From NCBI RefSeq assembly GCF_000757905.1, contig NZ_JRLH01000005.1: a stretch of DNA of 64,000 nt. The stretch is one strand, 5' to 3'. Source of the stretch: Arsenophonus nilaparvatae (GTDB lineage: Bacteria; Pseudomonadota; Gammaproteobacteria; Enterobacterales; Enterobacteriaceae). The notes under the pieces were generated by a model. The model was given only the letters and a program-made list of their open reading frames with translations. It was not told the DNA's origin and searched no databases. This document shows positions 56,507 through 64,000 of the stretch, one piece after another (the stretch's first letter is position 1; every line of letters starts with the position of its first letter). The translations under genes were made by a program, and so were the position numbers.

Positions 56507-57595
56507 TCACGCTAGAATTTTCTTCAGGGATGAATTAACTCTGTCAAAATAGCTATCTTCATAAAAATTTGAGATAGAATTTTTTATGCTAACCTGTGAG
56601 GGTAAGGTTTTATTATCAACAATACTCTGCAATATATTAACGAAACAGGGTAGATCATTAACAGGAAATAATTCTCCATTAATATCGTTTTTAATGATAT
56701 CTTCCGGCCCAGCTGGACAATCTGAACTTATTGCATAAATGCCATAGGATATGGCTTCGGCAAGTGCCATAGGAAATCCCTCTGTATTTGACGTTAATAA
56801 AAAAGCAGAAATCGCGGTTATTTTTTTTTGTATATATGACCAAGCCTCTGGTTGCCAGGCATGCCAGTTAATTTTATCTGCAATATTTAATTTTTTAGCT
56901 AACAGCTTTAATTCGTTGATCTCATTTTCTTCGCCACTACCGACAATATTGAGTTGCCAATCATCACTAACATTTGCCAAACCAGTAAATAAAAAAGCGA
57001 ATTGTTTTGGCTCTTTTGCTAAAATTCTCCCTACATATAAGAAAATAGTTTTTTCCTTAGGTCGAGGGATAACAATGTCCTGTTTTTTTATTGGATTAAA
57101 TAAGGTAAAAATATTATTTTCATCGACGCCGAGGGCAACTAATTGCCTCGCTATACCTGAGCTTATCGCGTAATGGTAATCTGCTTTTAAAAGATATTCT
57201 TTTTTATAACTTCCATTAATGGCAAAGTGTGGCCAGGAAATTAGTGGTATTTGTCTGCCTAAGATAAGTTTTCTACTGATATTTGAGTTATAACAGGCAA
57301 TCGAATCCAAGGCGATAATTGCGTTAATTTTTTGCTCGCTAAGTAGTTGTCGTAGCTGCAAAGCATAATGAATACGTCGCAGCTTGCCGTTTTTAATATT
57401 GGAATATAATCGACTATATTTTATGTTATCTAACCAATCATCATTCGGTTGCGTTTGTTTAGCATTAAAAAAGACAAAACTGACAGTTATATCTGGTCGC
57501 CGCTGTTTTAATAACAAAATAAATTCACGACAAACAGTTTCCATACCACCAAAACCACTAATGTTGTAGCTGGTTATTAATATTTTGTTTGGCAT
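56507..57595 (-). CDS. rfaB: GT4 glycosyltransferase, LPS 1,6-galactosyltransferase RfaB/WaaB-like
   Basis: 362 residues, same size and pattern as E. coli WaaB. GT-B fold: N-terminal glycine loop ISGFGGMETV at 12-21, SWPHFAING, then FLYVGRILA and the EX7E donor motif E272..E280 in TEGFPMALAEA, followed by SSDCPAGPEDII. WaaB transfers galactose from UDP-galactose to the first core glucose by a 1,6 link. Symbol given by resemblance; the acceptor may differ here. Confidence 0.85.
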   Translation of the reverse strand: MPNKILITSYNISGFGGMETVCREFILLLKQRRPDITVSFVFFNAKQTQPNDDWLDNIKYSRLYSNIKNGKLRRIHYALQLRQLLSEQKINAIIALDSIACYNSNISRKLILGRQIPLISWPHFAINGSYKKEYLLKADYHYAISSGIARQLVALGVDENNIFTLFNPIKKQDIVIPRPKEKTIFLYVGRILAKEPKQFAFLFTGLANVSDDWQLNIVGSGEENEINELKLLAKKLNIADKINWHAWQPEAWSYIQKKITAISAFLLTSNTEGFPMALAEAISYGIYAISSDCPAGPEDIIKNDINGELFPVNDLPCFVNILQSIVDNKTLPSQVSIKNSISNFYEDSYFDRVNSSLKKILA

Positions 57596-57858
57596 CGTCT
57601 GCTAATCTCATCAAGTTCTTGGTTAAAATAATATCTGCCAATCTTATCTATTTTAAAGAAATACTATTTCATTAATAAAATAGTTTGAATGGTGGTTATG
57701 ACGCGTTTTTTATCGAAATATTGCGGTTATTTCAGTGTAATATTTAAAAAATAATTGAACAATAACTTAATTTAAAAGTTGCAAAAAGATCATTGTTTTG
57801 TTAATTCACAAAATAGAGTACATATTGCAAATATATACTCTACTGCTCTTCTTATAAG

Positions 57859-58404
57859 CTAAAAACTTGAACCCGATTTTTTTAAAAATAATATTTCTTC
57901 AGCAGTAGAAACTCTATTAAGAATTCCATTTCTGTGTGGATAGCGACCAAAATGATCAATAATTTCTTTATGCCGCATTTCAAATTCAAGTGTTATTTTA
58001 TCATTTAATGCAGTAAAAAGAGGAACAGCTTGTTGATGTATGAAAGGTGATTCTGAATGCATAAATGGCATTAAAATGAATTTACGTTCTTTTATTGGTA
58101 AGTGTGTATAATCTGGTTGTTTAATTGCTTCTTGAGCTAACATAAGCGCCATATTATCTTGCGAAAAAGCTTTTGCTGTATCACGCCAAATATTACGAGA
58201 AAACTGATCAAGCACAATAATTTCAGCTAATCTCCCTTTTATTGAGCAACGCCAATGAGCAAGTTCACCACGACTCGCTTTTTCAGTAGTAAGTTTAAAT
58301 CTATCCCGGATGATAGCGTCAAATTGTGGTTTTTTTTCGAACCATTGTTTATTGGTAGATTCCTTAAACCAGAAATCTAAAACTTCTTGCCATTCATTAT
58401 GCAT
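57859..58404 (-). CDS. DUF924 family protein
   Basis: 181 residues, all helical by appearance. DUF924 features: VLDFWFKESTNKQWFEKKPQFD at the N-terminus, IIVLDQFSRNIWRDTAKAFSQD and HSES then FGRYPHRN near the C-terminus. The fold resembles TPR proteins; the function is unknown. Monocistronic. Complete by family length (about 180). Confidence 0.9.
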   Translation of the reverse strand: MHNEWQEVLDFWFKESTNKQWFEKKPQFDAIIRDRFKLTTEKASRGELAHWRCSIKGRLAEIIVLDQFSRNIWRDTAKAFSQDNMALMLAQEAIKQPDYTHLPIKERKFILMPFMHSESPFIHQQAVPLFTALNDKITLEFEMRHKEIIDHFGRYPHRNGILNRVSTAEEILFLKKSGSSF

Positions 58405-58827
58405 TATATTTATCTCTTTAGGTTAGCAACTTTCCCGCTGTAAACCATCTATAATTCTGAATAGTAAAATGAAGATGAAAATATAATATAGCTACTTTAT
58501 AAGAAAAATTCTGTTAAATGAAGCAAATTATTTTATAAATTTGCTTGATATGTGACGATAATGTAATCTGATGTCACTCTATTAGTATGAGGAAAATGAA
58601 TAACGTTATTATTTTAAATTATATTTCGTTTAGGAAATGTTAATTTTTTTAAATTCTAATTATTATTTTTAATATATCAAAAGTGACAGTTTTTGATAAA
58701 TAATTTACTATTTTATTTTTTATTAAATATTCAATGGTGTCATTTCTATTTTAATTAAAATAAAGCAATATTCTAGAAATAAAAAAGTAAGCCACTAAAA
58801 AGAAAGTAGCCTTATTGATATATTAAA
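58405..58827. other. AT-rich stretch between DUF924 gene and psiF remnant
   Basis: About 420 bases with poly-A/T runs and no gene, promoter or repeat that I can support. Confidence 0.5.
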
Positions 58828-59138
58828 TTAATTATTTTTATTACTTAGGCATTCCTGCATAAATTCTTGCCGTTCATCTTTTTTAAATTTCATGTTGCTA
58901 GCTTTTTTACTACAATTTTTCATTCTTTCATTTTGCTGATTTTTTTTATTACGAAGGCAGGATTGCAAAAGGATTTTCTTTTTCACCCGTTAATGATTGT
59001 TGTGTAGCTTTAAAATGACAACTCCCCATTTTACGTTATTGCTCTGACATATCTTTTTGTGTCATTTTTTTCGGCAGCTAAAACAGGATTTATTAATAAC
59101 ACACTGATTAATGTAATAAATAATATTTTTAATTTCAT
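58828..59138 (-). pseudogene. psiF: Decayed psiF (phosphate starvation-inducible protein)
   Basis: Starting at ATG 59138 with RBS GGAG, the reading MKLKILFITLISVLL..VLAAEKN is a signal peptide like PsiF. A shift at the seven-T run 59065-59071 moves the frame; then MTQKDMSEQ, an in-frame TAA at 59036-59038, and RKMGSCHFKATQQSLTGE follow, matching the repeated PsiF unit. A second shift near 58960 leads to LQSCLRNKK and NERMKNCSKKA..FMQECLSNK ending at 58828. Two PsiF repeats, two frameshifts and a stop make this a clear pseudogene. The lesions in A/T runs are typical of genome erosion. Confidence 0.82.
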
Positions 59139-59361
59139 AGTAGAACTCCGAATTTATAAGATATCAATGCAACAATAGCAGTAAATTATGATTTGTGGAG
59201 AAAATAGTCATCAAATAATTAGAATAGTATTCTCTATAAAATAATTTCTGCTATTTTAGTGAGCTAAACTATCTTACTTCTTTGGTTATATAAGCTGGAG
59301 TACTCACTTATATAGTAATTATGTATATTGAATTTTGCTATTTAGAATTAAGTTGGTTGAG

Positions 59362-60194
59362 TCAATTGTTTCTGAATTCCTGGAGTTCCTGTTTTATTGA
59401 TTCGGCTATATAGAGTGATTTTTCTTTCATTAGCACCTCGCATTCGAGCTCTAATTGTTCAATATTAGTATTTTCATTAATGTTGAGATAATTATCATAA
59501 AACTTATTAACTTCCTTTAGTGCTATAAATAAAGCATTGTCTTTAGGGCTTTCAGTAACAAAAGAATCCCTGCAAAGAATTAACGCACTGCGCGCATTTG
59601 CTATCGCAAAAATCTTATCTTCTGGTAAATTTTCTGCTTTTAATTTATCTACTATGGAATAATATTCAGTATGATATTTAGTATGATTTTTATCAGCTGG
59701 AGGGGCAACCTTATTGTGAGCTAATTCATAGGCAAAATTATATAAACAACAATACCAAACTTGATTTATATCGTTGTCGGTTATGTTTTGCCGTTGTTGC
59801 TCATCTAATGATAATCGACATAAATGCGAGTTCAAAAATTGATGATTATTTTTAAATATTTCTTCGGAAAGGCCAAAACTTTCCCAGTCAGTATCAGCAT
59901 ATTTTATGGCGACCATCCCAAATTTTATTTTTAATATTTGTAACTCTGCTATAAAATTTTTGTTGTTTTTTTCACTTGATTCCAAATGACTATCATGCAA
60001 TTTTTTAATTTCATTAATTAATCCTATAATTTCATTGTTAAATTCTATTTTTTGTTTCAATGATATATTCGTAGAATCATTAATTTTTTATCAAATTCTA
60101 ATAATATATTATTGTAATTGTCGATATTATATTCTTTATAATTTAATTGCTCAGATGGAAATGCTGGAGCAGATGTTAATGGTGATATAGGCAT
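59362..60194 (-). pseudogene. Unknown helical protein, apparently frameshifted near its N-terminus
   Basis: The long frame (59362-60060, 232 residues) begins only with TTG and no RBS. Upstream, ATG 60194 opens MPISPLTSAPAFPSEQLNYK and runs to a stop after about 43 residues. Adding one A to the six-A run (T6 at 60084-60089) joins the two as ..LEFDKK-INDSTNISLKQK.., about 277 residues. The protein is acidic, helix-rich, without membrane segments; notable parts are KFGMVAIKYADTDWESFGL and ADKNHTKYHTEYYS. I recognise no family. A Ser/Pro-rich disordered N-terminus is what secreted effectors often have, but that is speculation. A TTG-started intact gene is the alternative. Confidence 0.55.
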
Positions 60195-60251
60195 ATTAAT
60201 TTTTCTCAAGAGTATAAATTAACTAAATAGACAATTTTGCCGATTGCCAGA

Positions 60252-60836
60252 TTATTCTTTTGAGTTTGTATTTTTATTTTTTAAAGATATTTGCTCAAGT
60301 GATGAGCAGATTATTTTTTTATCAGCGGCTTTAAGATTATGCAGCTGGATTTTATTTATATATGAACAGATCTGATTTTTTATTTGACCGTTGTTTTTTA
60401 ATTCTTTGGCAATTAATTGTATGATGTCATCAGTTAATTTGCTAATTTTTAAACGGATAACTGCTAAATCATCATGTTGAACGATCGTTTCTGGCATAGC
60501 TAGCCAGTCTGCCTTATAGCGATATTGAATAGCTTTAGCGGCATTTATTTGGGATATTATAAAAGGCTTTATTGATTTTTTATCCAGGCCTAAAATTTCT
60601 GCTTTATTAATAGAGTTTAAAATAACTTTATTTTCTTGAGTACGATCTTCGACTGATAGGTGTTTTTCAAATTTATACTTAGCAACATATTTCATGTAAG
60701 AAAGACGTTGCTCAATAAGTGCTGCAATTTCTTGGTATTGATGAGCCGTAGCTGTAAATGAAATGAAAAAAAGCGTAGATAAAGAGTACTTCAATATAAC
60801 TGCACAGGGTTTATGGCACTTAAGCTTATTAATCAT
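60252..60836 (-). CDS. Exported monofunctional chorismate mutase (AroQ gamma class)
   Basis: 194 residues from ATG 60836 (GGA six bases upstream; an in-frame TTG start at 60881 is less likely). Signal peptide with hydrophobic core YSLSTLFFISFTATA cleaved before HQYQEI. The mature part has the periplasmic chorismate mutase pattern: ALIEQRLSYMKYVAKYKF, VEDRTQENKVI, and FIISQINAAKAIQYRYKADW, supplying the Arg, Lys and Gln that bind chorismate. It converts chorismate to prephenate outside the cytosol. Such secreted mutases in Salmonella, Yersinia and plant parasites have unknown or host-directed roles. No aromatic biosynthesis gene is nearby, favouring a special role. Confidence 0.85.
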   Translation of the reverse strand: MINKLKCHKPCAVILKYSLSTLFFISFTATAHQYQEIAALIEQRLSYMKYVAKYKFEKHLSVEDRTQENKVILNSINKAEILGLDKKSIKPFIISQINAAKAIQYRYKADWLAMPETIVQHDDLAVIRLKISKLTDDIIQLIAKELKNNGQIKNQICSYINKIQLHNLKAADKKIICSSLEQISLKNKNTNSKE

Positions 60837-60918
60837 AATACATCCGGATGCTATATTGTTAAAATAACTTAAATGTATCAATAAATTAAATAATATTCAA
60901 CATTATTGAATATATAAT

Positions 60919-61656
60919 TTAATTATTTATAAAGTCTTTTTTTCTTTCAATAGCACGTTCAAGTATTTCAAGATAATCAGGTGTTTCTGTTTCAAATGAT
61001 GTTTTAATTTTATCACACGCTATATTCACTATTTCTGGTTCAGCTGTTGCCGGGTTTCCTGATTGAAAGGGGGGTTGAGGATCATATTGGGTAAGTAGTT
61101 GCATTACCTTTGCATCAGTTTCTGATTTTATAATTGATAATATGCGCAGTCCAAAATCAATACCAGCGGTTACGCCACCACCCGAAATTCTATTTCTATC
61201 AATGGTAACCCGTTCGTTAGAAACAGTAGCACCTAATTTTGCTAAAAATTCATTGTAACCCCAATGTACTGAAGATCTATAATTATCTAAAAGATTTACC
61301 GCGGCTAAAAACATACAGCCATTACATACACTAGTAATATACCTAGCATTTTGGCCAACTTTGTGTATCCATTTTAACATTTTAGTATCGTTAAGTGCTG
61401 GGAAAGGATTATGTGAACCTGTAATGCATAAGATATCTATAGCATCTAATTCATCAAATGTTGTGGTAGGTGTGAGTGTTACACAATTAATTTCTGTCGA
61501 GATTGGTTGTTTATCATGCCAAACATATTCTATTGTAAATCCTTGATTTTGTAATAGTGTGGCAGGACCAATAATATCTAATGGTGTCATTCCTGGAAAA
61601 AGAACAAATGCAAAAACTAAATCTTTTTTTTCGGTAGTAATTTTTTCTTCTTTCAT
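60919..61656 (-). CDS. DJ-1/PfpI family protein (isonitrile hydratase-like)
   Basis: 245 residues. DJ-1/PfpI core with nucleophile elbow ITSVCNGC (C111) and the acidic residue in PLDIIGP (D26), plus SGGGVTAGIDFGLRIL typical of the ThiJ/isonitrile hydratase branch; the C-terminal YDPQPPFQSGNPATAE is like Pseudomonas isonitrile hydratase. No AraC-type helix-turn-helix follows, so it is an enzyme, not a regulator. Possible substrates are isonitriles or reactive carbonyls. It has an unusual second cysteine (C114) two residues after the elbow. Confidence 0.82.
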   Translation of the reverse strand: MKEEKITTEKKDLVFAFVLFPGMTPLDIIGPATLLQNQGFTIEYVWHDKQPISTEINCVTLTPTTTFDELDAIDILCITGSHNPFPALNDTKMLKWIHKVGQNARYITSVCNGCMFLAAVNLLDNYRSSVHWGYNEFLAKLGATVSNERVTIDRNRISGGGVTAGIDFGLRILSIIKSETDAKVMQLLTQYDPQPPFQSGNPATAEPEIVNIACDKIKTSFETETPDYLEILERAIERKKDFINN

Positions 61657-61920
61657 ATTATGACCTATTTAATTTTATAAAGACAAAGTTAAATGCCAAG
61701 TTAATACTTTTATGCTGTTAACTTAATTTATTACTATTAATCTTAAATATTTAGTTTTATTAACAGCAACAAAATAGAACTCAGCGGTATTGATAACAGC
61801 TTATTTTTGCCACTTAAAATTGAGTGAATATCTAATATTATTTATTATGGTTTTATTATGAGTAATACCCAGTTAATTTAAATGAGTGTTACTATTTATT
61901 GCTGTTACAACATTATTAAA

Positions 61921-63876
61921 TTATCCATTTATCGTAATATCTAATAGAATATTTTTACATAATCTCTCAGCAGAACCGCTTTCATCGCTTGCATGGAGAG
62001 CAATAATGCCTTTGAATGTTCCTTTACCAATTAAATTCTGATTATCCTCTGGGTAATAACAGACTCTTAAATATGATGGTCCTTCAATGTTATAATTACA
62101 TTTCACATTAATTCTGCTTGGCATAGAGATATAAGGGTAGGGCTCACTTTCTGTTATGGATTTAATTCGATATGCCTGGAAAGTAACTAACTCTTTTTCA
62201 CCTTTTTCATTGATAACTTGTGTTTTTAAAATTGAGTAATCATCACTAATTTCACCGATATTTTCTGCTCCTTGTCCATGGCGTAGAGTATAAAATGATA
62301 AATTAGGATTGGTTTCAGTAAATGGATGTAGAATAGTATTAGCTTGTTTGGCATCAAATATTAATGGCATGCAATCTGCTTTTTTAACATCGAATGGTAT
62401 TTCGAAAATATCGTAGTTATAGCTTAATATACGTGCAATATAATTATTTACAATTTCGCCATTTCGTTCTATTCGAGCAACAAACCAGCTTTTAATAACA
62501 GTATCTTGTGGATGTTGATAAGGGATAAATCGCAGAGTTACTTCACCAGTTAAGGCAGGATCATTGAGATGTGTCGCCTGATTATTAGACATAATTGCCA
62601 ATACTTTATATTTTACTGCCAAAGTTGTTTTGGTTGTTAGATCTAAGCCAGCCATTTCAATAATAGAGTAGCCGTCATGGTTTTCAACTAGAACAGTATT
62701 AAAAGGAATTAATTGTTCTTTATCGCCAAATATCACTTTAATTTCAGCGTCATCTACCGGGGTGGCTTCAATGTTGTGTGACACAATATTATCCTGTGCT
62801 TTGACTTGGGTATTACTATCAGCAATAAATTCTTTAAGCTTATCGAGCAGGTATGGTGATGAAATACCTTGTTGGAAAATTATAAAACGACTCCATAAAA
62901 TTCCTAATATATTGTGTGTTTCTCGACCAACCAGGGGGGAGCCGGAGGATCCTGCTTCCATATCTCCATGAATGAGTAATGTTCCCTCTGGTACATCAGG
63001 ATTTATTGATGCAAAAGGATCCATAGAATCCCTAAGTCGGGCACTAATTTGTAAAGGCTTTGCGCCACCATATTGCGGAATATAGATGTTTTCACGTTTT
63101 TTATTTAATGTTTGTTGCAGTTTTAAACCACCAAATAAAGTTTTAACGTGAGCATTGTGATAATCAAAATCCGCAATAGTAAATAAGGCATAATCACCAA
63201 GCCCACCATTTGATTCTCCGTGCGTCAATATTTTATCGACATCAAAATGAATAGTATCAGTTTCAGGTGATGAAAAGTCGTTGGCGATATTATGTTTGTT
63301 AACCCACATTTCACTGGATTTTATCGCTTCCGGATCAATTTGACTATTGGGACCTAAAGCAACATGGCGGTTTGTTAATACGTGATTAGCTGAACCTATA
63401 AATGAGCAAGTTCCACCATAACCATTAAATACGACAAAATGTACAGCGCGAGCTGGGTTAAAAAAAGGCGTATTTTTATACCACATGTAGGGTTGTCGCC
63501 CATCATTACTATCTTCAACAATTTGTGTTAGATTAAGCGGAAGTGCTTCATAATAAGCAAGTTCCATTATTTGATTATTACTATAGTGATAATTTTTTGG
63601 TAAAATAACTTTAATATCAATGCAATTAGTATAAAAAGTTACATTTAGCGTAGAACCTTCCTTTAGTGGAAAGATACGTGTATGTTGTCTCTTACGATCG
63701 ATAATTTCTATGTATGAACCAGATGGCATATTGGCCAAAGTAAATACCAATCGTATAAATTCAACATTTACTTCTTCAATAACAAAAGTTCTAATTAAGG
63801 AGCTTTGATTATCTTGTATAAAGTTATGATTGATATGTACTATTTTGCTATTTTCTGCATATTTTTTTATATTCAT
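61921..63876 (-). CDS. Large trypsin-like serine protease, no classical signal peptide
   Basis: 651 residues from ATG 63876, chosen because AGGA is 4 bases upstream; ATG 63891 has no RBS. Residues 1-110 form a beta-rich prodomain-like region. A chymotrypsin-fold S1 domain spans about 130-370, with catalytic H171 (VLTNRHVA), D228 (GLGDYALF) and S311 (GSSGSPL), all in order. The C-terminal 280 residues contain beta-strand-rich repeats of no family I recognise. The N-terminus MNIKKYAENSKIVH is not a Sec signal, so export would need another route. A phage- or symbiosis-linked role is possible. It is the last gene, 109 bases from the window end. Confidence 0.8.
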   Translation of the reverse strand: MNIKKYAENSKIVHINHNFIQDNQSSLIRTFVIEEVNVEFIRLVFTLANMPSGSYIEIIDRKRQHTRIFPLKEGSTLNVTFYTNCIDIKVILPKNYHYSNNQIMELAYYEALPLNLTQIVEDSNDGRQPYMWYKNTPFFNPARAVHFVVFNGYGGTCSFIGSANHVLTNRHVALGPNSQIDPEAIKSSEMWVNKHNIANDFSSPETDTIHFDVDKILTHGESNGGLGDYALFTIADFDYHNAHVKTLFGGLKLQQTLNKKRENIYIPQYGGAKPLQISARLRDSMDPFASINPDVPEGTLLIHGDMEAGSSGSPLVGRETHNILGILWSRFIIFQQGISSPYLLDKLKEFIADSNTQVKAQDNIVSHNIEATPVDDAEIKVIFGDKEQLIPFNTVLVENHDGYSIIEMAGLDLTTKTTLAVKYKVLAIMSNNQATHLNDPALTGEVTLRFIPYQHPQDTVIKSWFVARIERNGEIVNNYIARILSYNYDIFEIPFDVKKADCMPLIFDAKQANTILHPFTETNPNLSFYTLRHGQGAENIGEISDDYSILKTQVINEKGEKELVTFQAYRIKSITESEPYPYISMPSRINVKCNYNIEGPSYLRVCYYPEDNQNLIGKGTFKGIIALHASDESGSAERLCKNILLDITING

Positions 63877-64000
63877 TTTTTCCTGGGTCATTCTATTTAC
63901 TATTTGCTAATATGATCAAAAATATGATTAAGGATTTTAATGTCTCAACAGAATAAAATGAAACTAATTTTGCTTAATATTATTAAATATATAAAAATAA

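Noticed and set aside
1..64000. CRISPR arrays, tRNA and rRNA genes
   Set aside because: No regularly spaced repeats and no T-loop GGTTCRANNCC-type segment in a plausible cloverleaf were seen on reading both strands.

Overview
The window is chromosomal DNA of an AT-rich member of the Enterobacterales. Almost every housekeeping protein matches its Escherichia coli counterpart in length and motifs, and long blocks keep E. coli gene order. The low GC by eye, the AT-rich intergenic stretches, several decaying genes (psiF, an NAD-epimerase, a catalytically eroded exonuclease) and lost operon members (moaB, cecR, mgl/cdd genes) suggest a host-associated or symbiotic lineage. A Morganellaceae member of the Arsenophonus/Providencia type is my guess; the species cannot be fixed from the sequence alone.

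Layout. Positions 1-32.5 kb follow the E. coli 17-18 minute region: ybhA (cut by the window edge), an AA10 chitin-type LPMO and a phage-type exonuclease as inserts, then pgl, bioA/bioBFCD with a candidate BirA operator, uvrB with an SOS box and DnaA boxes, ybhK, moaACDE behind a probable Moco riboswitch, ybhL, the ybhGFSR ABC exporter, rhlE, dusC, a GlsB/YeaQ-type membrane protein, sseA, dinG, a short PhnA-like protein, dps, rhtA, a LOG protein and moeAB. At 32.5-35.2 kb lies a small accessory island with a frameshifted epimerase gene, a MarR regulator and a strong 34-bp inverted repeat. Positions 35.2-49.5 kb follow the E. coli 45-47 minute region with deletions: folE-yeiB, sanA, yohJK, metG, mrp, udk-dcd, asmA, yegH, gnd. 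Positions 49.5-64 kb are accessory: a DASS anion transporter, an intact IS5-family element with target duplication, an aldo/keto reductase, three LPS-core-type glycosyltransferases, a DUF924 protein, a psiF pseudogene, a frameshifted unknown gene, an exported chorismate mutase, a DJ-1/PfpI protein and a trypsin-like protease.

Working together: biotin synthesis is complete from BioC to BioB. Molybdenum cofactor synthesis is nearly complete in two clusters (moaACDE, moeAB). Pgl and Gnd are two steps of the oxidative pentose phosphate pathway. The 54-57.6 kb genes probably decorate the outer LPS core. The LPMO, exported chorismate mutase and large serine protease are the most plausible host-interaction factors. 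I found no CRISPR array, tRNA or rRNA gene, and no clear multi-gene novel system; the points most worth testing are the LPMO with a displaced catalytic histidine, the active-site-less exonuclease, the operators upstream of rhlE and the epimerase gene, and the protease/chorismate mutase region.
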